Shown piece by piece: positions 11,901 to 18,413 of a stretch of DNA of 21,484 bases. A program made the position numbers and the translations under genes. The notes beneath the pieces are model-generated. The model did not search any database and was not told the DNA's origin. It saw only the letters and a program-made list of their open reading frames with translations. Each line of letters starts with the position of its first letter. Position 1 is the stretch's first letter. This DNA comes from Fibrobacterota bacterium (GTDB taxonomy: Bacteria > Fibrobacterota > Chitinivibrionia > Chitinivibrionales > Chitinispirillaceae), in NCBI GenBank assembly GCA_023436145.1, contig JAEZKP010000039.1, forward strand, positions 1-21,484, read 5' to 3'.

Positions 11901-12362
11901 TCTGGAAGCAGGAAAACTCTTTTTTCCTTTTGCATCTCTGGTTAAAGGCATTGGAGCTTTACCAAATTCAATAAAATGTTTTCCGGATAATGTGATGTTT
12001 TTATTCCTTTGGATTTCAATTGAAGCGATCGATTTTCCTGCAGGAATTATAAACTGGGCTGGAATAACCGGCAGGACTGGTTCACCTTCGTTACCTGCCA
12101 GAGGGGCATTGCCCATTAGTATTCTTTTAAGTTGCACATTGTCAAATTTTTCGGTCAGAGATACAATCTCTGCCTCAGGAACTTTATATTTCAGGACGAT
12201 CTTCTCAGAATTGGATTCATCAACTTCCACCATAACCGGTTTTTTACCGGGTACATCCATTAATGCATTGGCTCTCTTTAATTTATCTGCCATAACAGTC
12301 CCTGATAAAAGCAGAATCGAGCACAGGAATAAACCTGACTTCAGAAAAATCTTCCGGTTCAT
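2940..12362 (-). CDS. Giant exported protein with C25 (gingipain-type) and S8 (subtilisin-type) peptidase domains and three beta-propellers
   Basis: Residues 1-25 form a signal peptide (hydrophobic LFLCSILLLSG, likely cut after VMA). Residues about 26-265 resemble a C25 propeptide. About 268-645 is a gingipain-like C25 domain with dyad H511 (NHLGHANET) and C541 (SQGCYPGHF). About 770-850 is a carboxypeptidase-regulatory-like Ig domain. About 942-1120 is an alpha/beta domain resembling the glutamine-amidotransferase/ThuA fold. About 1383-1475 is an S8 propeptide. The subtilisin domain has D1520 (DTGVD), H1575 (GHGTH), N1663 (AAAGND) and S1731 (GTSMAAPH), so its catalytic set is complete. Three beta-propellers follow at about 2009-2220, 2438-2636 and 2862-3073, separated by ASH-like Ig domains. 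The protein ends in PPRSAAR with no recognisable sorting tail or membrane anchor. GGGG lies just upstream of the ATG. Likely an extracellular or surface protease; substrate unknown. The single intact 9.4-kb frame with all catalytic residues argues for a functional gene. Confidence 0.93.
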   Translation of the reverse strand: MNRKIFLKSGLFLCSILLLSGTVMADKLKRANALMDVPGKKPVMVEVDESNSEKIVLKYKVPEAEIVSLTEKFDNVQLKRILMGNAPLAGNEGEPVLPVIPAQFIIPAGKSIASIEIQRNKNITLSGKHFIEFGKAPMPLTRDAKGKKSFPASRIYEKDDPFPAVNGTLVSVQKKRGVRIAFVNINPVQYHPRSGKITVFSDLVLQVNLVEDKKTNWKPGLPVKKSSLDPVKLGVENPDALNSYDDSSRLLFDNNMNGICSSAEQYSYVLITSQAIRDANTDVTVSDLIEHRKSQGYTATVVTIEEIYSKYQGSDEAEQLRNFIIDAYSHWNTEYIVLGGDVDIIPYRNLYDGQYIPSDMYFQCLDGSYNDDGDLYWGEPNDGPGGTDVDLMAELSVGRISAETPQEMANFIYKTLAYEKTPAAPWLSRSCILGEELGSQFGPGEFAYASPYMEEIRLGSKTCGYSTEGFVSCPAFTSDTLYDNYSFYWSAESLINVINSNKYSIINHLGHANETYVMKLEYKQSDALTNSNPVFVYSQGCYPGHFPVDCMAERLTTSSRNGMFSVVFNTVYGYGAYNESRENLDGPSQRFNRQFWDAFFSERILKLGDINTDSHEDNIWCINYDLIRYCMYETVLFGDPSTMLRGQVEGPYLTYNSKQILDRNGGNDDGFCNPGESIEMFLTIQNIGSLPSANSTCSLACSDANISIQSAISDLAPVACCGNVQQINSAFIFQISSQCSAPSTVNFELFIKSADSTWRSQIPIQIFNPGQISGNVIANFDETPVSGATVIYSGPVSGSVTTNNKGSYSLHLIEGSYSIHVRAKDFLISETLNVSIPPAAELNFRLYRPQMAVAPSVIDQILKSDDSASVPVQISNTGDVALQIELRTSQLSKPLIKRNPQLIEGKNDTTGKWLSKSRKTNRKVIFPKAFTPAMPLSDAYLKVLYLHTMTLVPQNDKLINEIRKIPSVQSLDVLDCKSSIPNLDYLMEYDCVLLSSDYYWSDPVLLGNILADYVDNGRLAIVFSATFSPGGDWQIKGKFSQPDYCPISTGDVYYGCIATEFIQHEITHGVKTIQSELVTSSKSTQGKGISLGTYQCDKVLAGAYNPDRPIVAINVFPESGYWSGDLVQMISNCFEWSTKKWLSISPENAVFNIAPGSTEQFNVLLNSQNLFGGLYTGEIKISHNDPAAVTPFKIPVNMTVDGYRSLQTTPTSLHFDNVWYGNSDTSVLTLINDGTETTTLTSLTIDNPVFFCIESVPIKVKAKKSANLRVVFKPSAIDNYNATLIINSDAEDNSSISIPLSGNATEGPKAVVEPSTLNFSFNPNDSPADKTIVLSNTGAAVLDYSIAIHQKNKPKYQMTHPAESKIRKGFIYSPRNYKHAFAENRVIIGLKKGASGFALPNILSQAGVQKVVELAKGVNPVTRNKVFTTRTLFRLELSINGRNAVFDAIKTLSKDPNVEFAEPDYQVKAVRIPNDSRFKEQYGMNNYGQTGGTADADIDAVEAWDSFTGNGEEIIIGVIDTGVDYLHPDLAGNMWHNLGEIPDNGIDDDGNGFIDDYYGWDFAYDDNDPMDGDGHGTHCSGIIAAEGNNEIGVCGVMWNARIMAIKFLDDFGSGYTSDAIDAVNYATAMNVPLTSNSWGGGAYSQALEEVIAQSGIFIAAAGNDYSDNDLYPHYPASYDLDNIISVAATDHFDKKADFSNYGLRSVDLAAPGVEILSSTPDNNYQFYSGTSMAAPHVSGAIGLSWSSNPGLSSLEIKNAVLSSVDTISSMKGITVTGGRLNVKKLLDLTGAGWISITPRDKDSIPSSGNREFTVTVNPEKCAAGTWEADVIFNTNDPFNPALSVNVNAEIAGCKSVYAENENLDFGKIWERRDSTIHIILVNQCNDLVTVSGCSFDNSLFNSEMKFPAFIRPFDTLLLPVTFSPTDASDHISAVALISSDADDNPSLTVNLSGKCVTPPVISFNPKFLKKTLDYGIEDTSTITITNSGGADYQFKVEAKINRGTSLGNMADAELYGYFYPNNMLVKIDPENGNFLDSIILDNTGYIYGMAYDGKYVYYTSGYDDINIFDISSKKLVRTINVPECRYMEAIGVTEQYIVAADAYNEIVFVIDKITGNTITSWYSNYLLGLACNESKNSVFISDGYDVIYEYDLMTGNLLNSYTTGVYYIHSLSYSASAELFFALSWDDIVYAIDLQSGSVIKAYPLMYGIRSIAADEAMSKPKWLNPQATEGIIPAGKDFALNMAISTEKLVSGNHFARIILQHTPGILDDISIPCTISVSESNRLHSNPLSINFPEVWNGGTDSTVIYLVNNGNAATTVSSASSNNNVFTIASSCPVTVNPFDSIPFIIRCTPKKTGTVQGIITVKSNATDNPVLLIPVSATTVKPPKISITPKSISLTTLPDLQSYQAIELKNSGGADYPFEVSSITDATNNPMSTKLYAVSDDHLVKLDPVNGKIIDTILFYTDASALAFDGEYIYMAYRYSNFIQVVDPEKRYIIKSINFPAYGIYGLAVTDDKLIGTGENGTFYVINKSSEELLNTFKCPGYNIDFTYCSHRNSIFIANNQKIEEHSIEDGSLINSFEYHNYITAIAYSSDARMLMVSDGYSIYFLDPQNGYYLGFIYVNYIYSLASDEVNLREWIRPVIKTGVVPKGGSLSIAVKINSTKMLPGNYAANLIFEHPQGKTPGPFVVNCKLKVKPLKKLVVDPENVNFGNVAVGSSRKETISLENNSNDTTTIKKISSSSKEISIISQPVPFKIPPYSATKIFPVYTPSSRGIDAALITISSNASNASNLLLNAYGIGINPPVISIKPEIFRDTLESGMTSNNTITITNSGEAEYEFSVFTIEDRASPTRFGSKEPSDAKILVTSGSLIYSMDPVTGQISENGISIPSSSTIMGLATDPNYVYASAADSSGSLIYVINPDSATVVRTIALKNRFLLGLGVGYDIIVGYDLYNNEVFICNKDDGQMINSWSLPYYTTALTYSESRKSVFVADYYYETIEERAITDGSVVNAFPGSFYGISDLAFSERAGLLFIADNQGTVSILEPEYGYLVNRFNTGLAISSIAADEGFSEMKWLKPYYGWGIVGSGETYTIDLGIIATKLSEGLYSGSLIVNPKRYGPGPLTVPCSLLVIPPRSAAR
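2943..6338 (-). repeat. Three tandem propeller/Ig-like units inside the giant protease
   Basis: Units begin at residues about 2009, 2438 and 2862 (a period near 425 residues, 1.28 kb). Each has about five propeller blades of roughly 40 residues, then a domain opening with WLNP, WIRP or WLKP (W2223, W2639, W3076). The first two units continue with an ASH-like domain and a PPxIS...ITNSGGADY-type linker. The third ends after its W-domain. The copies have diverged in sequence, so this is old duplication, not a recent DNA repeat. Confidence 0.85.
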
Positions 12363-13017
12363 AGTATCCCCTTTCCCGGAGGTAAGCGTGATATGTGTGA
12401 TGATGAACTTGAAACGGAAACAGTCTGTAAAAATTCTGGATCTGACTTTAAAAAAGGAAATAGAGAGAATTTAAAAAGGACAGAAACTGAGAAATAAAAA
12501 AACAGTAAATGTTAATTTTGCCTGTATATATTATGTCTATCGAAACGGGTGCTCAAAAAGAAATTAAGAAAAAATAATTTATATTTAGAAAATAATAAAG
12601 TCAATTAAATAAATTAAATGTGGTAAATTCACCAGGCTTACTGGAAAAACGATGCATATTATATCCTGGAAAAAATTTGTAGAACGCAGTAATAAATCCC
12701 ATTGGTCTTCAATTTCTTGAAGAATATTTAAAAACCATCAGAGATTCGAATCTGCCCTCAAATCTATTTAGAAACTAAATCAGGATTAGAATCACCAGGT
12801 TCAGGTAAAAGTAAAAATGGACAGTAAGTCACAGCGCCTGATTTATTTTTTATATCTGAAATCCGGGAATAAGTCCATTGAAAACCAGACTGACTTTATT
12901 ACTGATTTTCCGGGGAGTTTTATCCGGTTCTATTTCAGAAGATATAGTTGAGAGAAGAATCCACCTGGTGGTTACTGGTGGTATCTCAATGATTTTTAAG
13001 CAGGTAGAAAAAAAGTT
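12363..13017. other. Divergent intergenic region between protease and NRPS-like genes
   Basis: This AT-rich 655-base stretch should carry the promoters of both flanking genes. On the minus strand TTGAGC (12551-12556) and TAATAT (12528-12533) have 17-base spacing and are a weak sigma-70-like candidate for the protease gene. A 44-codon frame (12817-12951, plus) has no good ribosome binding site or recognisable protein. CCACC-T-GGTGG (12961-12971), followed by a further TGGTGG, lies 46 bases before the NRPS-like start and could be an operator or chance. No RNA gene, insertion sequence or carrier-protein motif was seen. Confidence 0.5.
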
Positions 13018-16000
13018 ATGTCTGAATCGGCTATAGATGCTATTACTGGTTTGCAGTCCTCAGAAGGTATTCAACTCTCATATACACAGAAAAAAATATG
13101 GTTTCTTGAAAATCTGCAGAGTGTTCGGGCTCCATTTATAATTTCCAGAGTTTACCATATCTGTGGACCACTGGATGTGGCCTGTCTCCAGAAGGCGTGG
13201 GCAATAGTTCTTAAAAATAACAAAAATCTCAGAATTAATTTCAGAGAACGGGAAAAACTGCCAGTCCAATGGATAAATGAGCAGGTCACTGATCGGATTA
13301 GTATGAGGGATTTGGGTGATCTGGGGGAACGTTTGGCTTGGGAGAAGATCCGGGAATCTCTGGATGAACTGTTCTGCAGGACATTCAATCTCAAAGACGG
13401 TCCTTTATTCAGAATTCAGCTATTTAAAATCAGTGAAGATAACCATGTGCTGGCTGTGTGTTTTCATCAGATCATTATAGATAGAATGTCAACGGATCTG
13501 GTAATTGACGAACTGATCAGTTCTTACCGGTTTTTTTCAAAAGGAACAGAAACTCAGAAAAAGCAGATTGATTACAATTACTTTGATTTTGTAAAGTATC
13601 AATCGCAAGCAACCGGGACCGAAAGCCGGAAAAAACTGAGTTTCTGGGAAAAACAGTTTTTCAATTTTCCAGAAGGTATAAATCTGTATTATGAATACAA
13701 AAAGGCATCCGCATATTGCGGACGTTTCGCTTTGTATGATATTCAATTTGAGAATGATTTTTATGGTGAATTGGAAAATTTCTGCTACGAAAGGAAAGCA
13801 GAGCCGCTGCATATATTTGTAGCAGTATTGTATGTATTATTGCAAAGATACACCGGACAACGTGATATCTGCATAAGCATTCCTGTTTCCGGCCGTACCG
13901 TTAAAGAGTTTGAATCTGTAAGGGGGCCATTTGAAACTCTGTTGCCGGTTCGGATAACTACCGAAGGGGATGTGTCATTTTTGGATGTTCTGGATGAGGT
14001 GAAAAATGCTGTTTCACTGTCGCTTTCGAACCAGGATTCTTTTATTGAATATTTTCTGGATAATGTTGCTCAAAGTTCTGATAAATCCATATCTCCATTT
14101 TACCAGGTTTCTCTTCAGTTTGATAACTTCTCTGATAAAAGCCTGGCGTTTGAAGACTGCGTCTGCAAAGAACTGGGTGAATATTCCATATATTGCGGAT
14201 GTGACCTGAATTTTGTGTTAAGAGAGGATAAGGGGCTGCTAAAGGGTAAAATTGATTATAATGCTGCTCTTTTCTCCGCAGAAACTGTCTCTGGAATGGT
14301 GCGTCATTTCACAATCATCCTGAAAAATGTGCTGCAGAATCCGGAAATCAAGATTGCTGCTGTCAGATTGCTGACCAAAGAGGAAATTTCTGCCATAGAG
14401 GCATGGAACAATACTGAAATTAATTATCCGGTTCACGAGTCAATTCCATCACTTTTTTATCAACAGGTTGATTTGACACCTGATGCTGTTGCGGTTATCC
14501 AGAAAAACATAAGAGTCACTTACCGGGAGCTTTGTGAAAAAGTAGAATGGTTGGAAAAATTATTACTGGAAAACGGGGTGACATCCGGTAATAGAATAGC
14601 TGTCTGTATGGAACGGTCTGTGGAGAGTGTCGTATGCATGCTGGCTATTTTTAAAGCTGGGGCGGTCTATGTTCCTCTTGATCCCAAATATCCTGCAGAC
14701 AGACTGCTGTATATTGCATCAGATGCTGAAGTCAATGTTATTCTGACCAGAAGTATTTACAGAGACATTTTATCCCCGAGTGGAAAGCCGATGCTTTTTC
14801 TGGACCATAACCCTGTTAACGGTAATATTTGCAAAGACAGAAGTCTGCCGCAGATACAACCGGACAGTCCTCTTTATATAATTTACACCTCGGGCTCCAC
14901 TGGAGGTCCCAAAGGGATCGTGGGGAAAAACAGGGGGTTGATTAACCGGCTTTTCTGGAGCTGGGACACTTATCCGTTAACTTCAGAGGAGGTCTGCTGT
15001 CATAAAATCTCCACTGGTTTTATCGATCATCTGGCTGAGGTTTTTACTCCGTTGCTCAAAGGTATCCCTGTTGTCATATTCAACAGTGAAAATGTAAGAG
15101 GAGTGGAGGATTTCTGTAACGTCTTAATTGACATGAAGATAAGCAGACTTGTGATGACACCTTCCTCTTTAAAGCTTCTGTTGAAAGAGAAAAGGGAAAA
15201 GGGACTTCAGTTCAAAAGTATCAAATATGTTTTCTGCAGTGGTGAAGCATTACCGGTCTCAGTTGCCGAGCATTTCTATTCTGAATTCAGCTCTGCGCGT
15301 TTGATTAATATTTATGGCTCATCCGAAGTCAGTGCAGATGTTACCTATTATGAAGTCAGTAAATTCAGTGTTAAAGATGTTTTGCATCATTTCAGCCGCT
15401 TTTCCATGAATAAGGAGGAGCTGGTGAAATATAAAAAAGATCTGGGACATTTTTCCGAATACATTACCAAGCCTGACACGGATTTGTATGATGTTTCCAA
15501 GATGTTTACCAATTATCGATTGTATGAAACGCCCCATACTATTGAACAGTACTACTCCATGCTCTATTCTGATGTTCTTCCATTTATTATTAATACAGCA
15601 TCACCGAAATTCATAGGGCACATGACCTCTGCATTGCCCGATTACCTTCATGATCTCAGTAAACTGATATCCAAGCTCAATCAGAATCTGGTCAAGATAG
15701 AGACATCCAAATCCCTGACCTTCCTGGAGCGGGAAACTCTGGCTATACTTCACAGATGCTTTTACCAGTTTAGTGATCATTTCTATGAGGAAAATATACA
15801 AAAAGTAAACGCCAATCTGGGTATTATAACCACCGGAGGGACAACTTCCAATATCGGGGCTTTATTGTCTGCCAGGAATAAATTGTTATTCGGCAATTGT
15901 CAGGACGTCTCCAGCCTGAGAGAAAGCATCTACAGTATAATGCATAAAAAGGGTTACAAGGACATGGTAATTATTGGTTCCCCCCTGATGCATTACTCAA

Positions 16001-17586
16001 TGAAGAAGGCAAGTTCGATTCTGGGGCTGGGAATTGATAATATCATATATGTAAAAATGAACAGTAATAACCGGATGGATACTGAGGATCTGGAAAAGAA
16101 GATTAGACAATGTATAGAGGAAAGGATTCTCATTCTGGCTGTTGTAGGAATAGCCGGGGCAACTGAGACGGGAATTATCGATCCGTTGGAAGAAATTGCT
16201 GCAATAGCGGAGAAATATGGAGTGCATTTTCATGTAGATGCAGCCTGGGGGGGCGCATTGATTTTCTCCAGAAAATTCAGTCATTTACTTAAAGGTATCC
16301 AAAAGGCTGACAGTATAACTCTGTGCGGACATAAGCAGCTTTATCTGCCTCAGGGAATAAGTATATGCTTGCTTAAAGATCCTTTCCAGATAAGTTATGC
16401 GGCAACAACTGCCCGCTATCAGGCAAGCCCCAATACCTATGATTTCGGAAGATTTTCCATCGAGGGATCCAGATCCGGACTTTCCATGTGCCTGCATGCT
16501 TCACTGAGGATTCTGGGAAAAAAGGGTTATGAGGTGCTTATCGATGATGGAATCGAAAAGGCCAGATTCTTTTCTGAAATTATCAATGCCAGCAGTGCTT
16601 TTGAACTTATCGAAAAACCTCAGATTAATATCGTCAATTACAGGTATATCCCCGAAAAATACCGCCTGCTTCATAGCAGTGGAAAACTGTCTGCGCAGGA
16701 CAGACAATATATTAATGATGTAAATTGCTCAATTCAAAACAAACAATTTGTAAAGGGGAACTCCTTTGTTTCTAAAACAACCCTTAACAGAAAGATAGGG
16801 GACCGGGAGGAACCGGTCGTTGTTTTCAGGGCAGTTCTGTCAAACCCATTAACCACCTGTGATGACCTCTACAGTGTCCTTGAAGATCAACTCAAAATTG
16901 CTGAAAACCTTCTGGGAGACAGAAATGATTATGGTAGAGGCGTTATTAACCGGAAAATAATAATCAAGAAGGAAGTTTCCCCGCATGACGAAATACTGAC
17001 CATACCCATAGGTAAACCTATTTATAATACTAAAGTCTATATCATCGATTCGTCTGGCAATATTGCTCCTATGGGCATCCAGGGGGAAATATGTATTGCA
17101 GGAGAGGCTGTTGCCCAGGGTTATCTTAATAACCCGGAACAGAGTATGAAATGCTTTATCAGAAACCCCTACAACAATGCTCCTTATGATCGCCTGTACC
17201 GTACCGGTGATTTAGGAATGTATTTGCCGGATGGTACGGTTAAATTTCTGGGAAGAATAGATGATCAGATAAAAATCAGAGGAATAAGGGTGGAGTGCGG
17301 GGAAGTGGAATCGATTCTTTGTTCTAATCCTAGTATTGCGGATTCTGCAGTCATTGGATGTAACACTGAAAAAGGTATGAAACTGATCGCTTTCTATGTT
17401 TTAAAAAATGACACAGTTGTTTCTTCTGAATTACTTGGAGAATATTTAAAAAGTAAAATTCCCCAATATATGATCCCTTCGTTGTTTATTGAAATGAAAT
17501 TATTACCGGTTTTGCCTAACGGTAAAATTGATAAAAAGAAACTGAAAATTATAGCAGCTTCTAAAGTTGCCAATCAGGTTATGTGA
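13018..17586 (+). CDS. NRPS-like protein: degenerate condensation domain plus adenylation domain interrupted by a PanP-type aspartate decarboxylase
   Basis: Residues about 18-450 are a condensation-domain homologue (LSYTQKKIWFLENL near the start), but its HHxxxDG motif reads HQIIIDR, so the catalytic second His is Gln151. The adenylation domain begins near 465: A1 VTYREL, A2 FKAGAVYVPLD, A3 YTSGSTGGPKG (623-633), A5 NIYGSSE (764-770). It is then interrupted and resumes near 1328 with IPIGKP, A6 GEICIAGEAVAQGYL, A7 YRTGDLG, A8 GRIDDQIKIRG, A9 IPQYMIP and A10 NGKIDK (K1503). The roughly 550-residue insert matches PLP group II decarboxylases of the PanP aspartate 1-decarboxylase type: FIGHMTSALP, TTGGTTSNI (938-946), H992 in MHYS, D1074 in HVDAAWGG, and Schiff-base K1106 in GHKQLYLPQG. 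No carrier (PCP) domain follows A10. The start has only a weak upstream AGG. Likely role, inferred: making and activating beta-alanine. An Sfp-type transferase follows after 24 bases. Confidence 0.92.
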   Translation: MSESAIDAITGLQSSEGIQLSYTQKKIWFLENLQSVRAPFIISRVYHICGPLDVACLQKAWAIVLKNNKNLRINFREREKLPVQWINEQVTDRISMRDLGDLGERLAWEKIRESLDELFCRTFNLKDGPLFRIQLFKISEDNHVLAVCFHQIIIDRMSTDLVIDELISSYRFFSKGTETQKKQIDYNYFDFVKYQSQATGTESRKKLSFWEKQFFNFPEGINLYYEYKKASAYCGRFALYDIQFENDFYGELENFCYERKAEPLHIFVAVLYVLLQRYTGQRDICISIPVSGRTVKEFESVRGPFETLLPVRITTEGDVSFLDVLDEVKNAVSLSLSNQDSFIEYFLDNVAQSSDKSISPFYQVSLQFDNFSDKSLAFEDCVCKELGEYSIYCGCDLNFVLREDKGLLKGKIDYNAALFSAETVSGMVRHFTIILKNVLQNPEIKIAAVRLLTKEEISAIEAWNNTEINYPVHESIPSLFYQQVDLTPDAVAVIQKNIRVTYRELCEKVEWLEKLLLENGVTSGNRIAVCMERSVESVVCMLAIFKAGAVYVPLDPKYPADRLLYIASDAEVNVILTRSIYRDILSPSGKPMLFLDHNPVNGNICKDRSLPQIQPDSPLYIIYTSGSTGGPKGIVGKNRGLINRLFWSWDTYPLTSEEVCCHKISTGFIDHLAEVFTPLLKGIPVVIFNSENVRGVEDFCNVLIDMKISRLVMTPSSLKLLLKEKREKGLQFKSIKYVFCSGEALPVSVAEHFYSEFSSARLINIYGSSEVSADVTYYEVSKFSVKDVLHHFSRFSMNKEELVKYKKDLGHFSEYITKPDTDLYDVSKMFTNYRLYETPHTIEQYYSMLYSDVLPFIINTASPKFIGHMTSALPDYLHDLSKLISKLNQNLVKIETSKSLTFLERETLAILHRCFYQFSDHFYEENIQKVNANLGIITTGGTTSNIGALLSARNKLLFGNCQDVSSLRESIYSIMHKKGYKDMVIIGSPLMHYSMKKASSILGLGIDNIIYVKMNSNNRMDTEDLEKKIRQCIEERILILAVVGIAGATETGIIDPLEEIAAIAEKYGVHFHVDAAWGGALIFSRKFSHLLKGIQKADSITLCGHKQLYLPQGISICLLKDPFQISYAATTARYQASPNTYDFGRFSIEGSRSGLSMCLHASLRILGKKGYEVLIDDGIEKARFFSEIINASSAFELIEKPQINIVNYRYIPEKYRLLHSSGKLSAQDRQYINDVNCSIQNKQFVKGNSFVSKTTLNRKIGDREEPVVVFRAVLSNPLTTCDDLYSVLEDQLKIAENLLGDRNDYGRGVINRKIIIKKEVSPHDEILTIPIGKPIYNTKVYIIDSSGNIAPMGIQGEICIAGEAVAQGYLNNPEQSMKCFIRNPYNNAPYDRLYRTGDLGMYLPDGTVKFLGRIDDQIKIRGIRVECGEVESILCSNPSIADSAVIGCNTEKGMKLIAFYVLKNDTVVSSELLGEYLKSKIPQYMIPSLFIEMKLLPVLPNGKIDKKKLKIIAASKVANQVM

Positions 17587-17610
17587 GAAAATCACGAAAC
17601 GATATGTGGA

Positions 17611-18348
17611 ATGTTTATGAAATTACCGGTTGTTAATGCTGTAGCTGAAGCAGATATCCTTAAGGAAGATTCTTTTAAACGGTTTCAAGCCATCGTTTCT
17701 GCTGAAAGGCTAGACAGAGCAAAACGGTTTCACAGGCGTGAGGATGCGTGCAGATCATTACTTGCCGAGTCCCTGATGAAATTTACTCTGCTGAATTCCG
17801 GCCTGCACATGGATAAAGACATCGCTTTAGTAAAAAACGAATTCGGAAAGCCTGTACCTGTTTCGGCTGATTTTCATTTTAATATTTCTCATTCCGGCTC
17901 ATGGGTGATATGTGCTTTAGATATTGAGGAGATTGGTGTCGATGTGGAAAAAATCCATAAGGTGGATAGTGGTATCTCTAAAAGGTTTTTCTCTCCGATA
18001 GAGGATAAATTACTTTCTGTTTCTCAGTCCACTTCTCAGTGGCTGGATTGTTTTTACCGGTTATGGGTGCTGAAAGAAAGCTATATTAAAGCTATCGGTA
18101 AAGGCCTTCAATGTGCACTGAACTCTTTTGCTGTATTGCCAAAGAGTGATGGTACTGCAGAGCTGATACGCTATGATGAATCACTGCCTCAAAAATATTT
18201 TAAAATTTACGATATCGATCCTGCTTACAAATGTGCCCTATGTTGTTCACATCAGAAATTCCCTGAGAAGGTCAATATCATCACGCCTGAAGAAATACTT
18301 GATAACATAGAAGAACGTTTTTCCGGAGAAAAACAGGATATCAACTGA
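17611..18348 (+). CDS. Sfp-type 4'-phosphopantetheinyl transferase
   Basis: This enzyme moves the 4'-phosphopantetheine arm from CoA to a serine of carrier proteins, turning NRPS, PKS or acyl carriers from apo to holo form. It is close in length and pattern to Bacillus Sfp. It has FHFNISHSGSWVICA, then GVDVEK (D111 and E113, Mg2+ ligands), KRFFSPIE, and FYRLWVLKESYIKAIGKGL with the third acidic residue E156, and an Sfp-like C-terminal stretch around YDIDPAYKCA. A second ATG at 17617 is better spaced from GTGGA (17606-17610) and may be the true start. It lies 24 bases after the NRPS-like gene on the same strand, so the two are very likely one operon. The oddity is that its partner has no carrier domain for it to modify, so its substrate must lie outside the window. 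Confidence 0.95.
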   Translation: MFMKLPVVNAVAEADILKEDSFKRFQAIVSAERLDRAKRFHRREDACRSLLAESLMKFTLLNSGLHMDKDIALVKNEFGKPVPVSADFHFNISHSGSWVICALDIEEIGVDVEKIHKVDSGISKRFFSPIEDKLLSVSQSTSQWLDCFYRLWVLKESYIKAIGKGLQCALNSFAVLPKSDGTAELIRYDESLPQKYFKIYDIDPAYKCALCCSHQKFPEKVNIITPEEILDNIEERFSGEKQDIN

Positions 18349-18413
18349 AGCAGAAGATTCTTTAGCCATATTTCTGGAAGGCAAGCTCAACAGGTTACCT
18401 GTATGGGCCGCTT

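Noticed and set aside
11992..12474. A 160-codon plus-strand frame overlapping the 5' end of the giant protease gene.
   Set aside because: It is antisense to the signal peptide and propeptide coding region of a clearly real gene and has no protein features of its own.
12817..12951. A 44-codon plus-strand open frame between the protease and NRPS-like genes, considered as a small gene or leader peptide.
   Set aside because: It has no convincing ribosome binding site, no recognisable motif and no amino acid run suggesting attenuation. Its length is within chance for this AT-rich stretch.
17587..17610. A frameshift that might have removed a carrier domain from the end of the NRPS-like protein.
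   Set aside because: Only 24 bases separate the stop from the next gene, whose own Sfp-like sequence begins at once, so there is no hidden carrier sequence in another frame.
18390..18402. The palindrome ACAGGT-T-ACCTGT between the convergent transferase and PIN-like genes, considered as a terminator or operator.
   Set aside because: The single central base cannot form a hairpin loop with this stem, no T-run follows on either strand, and a regulator site between two gene ends is unlikely.
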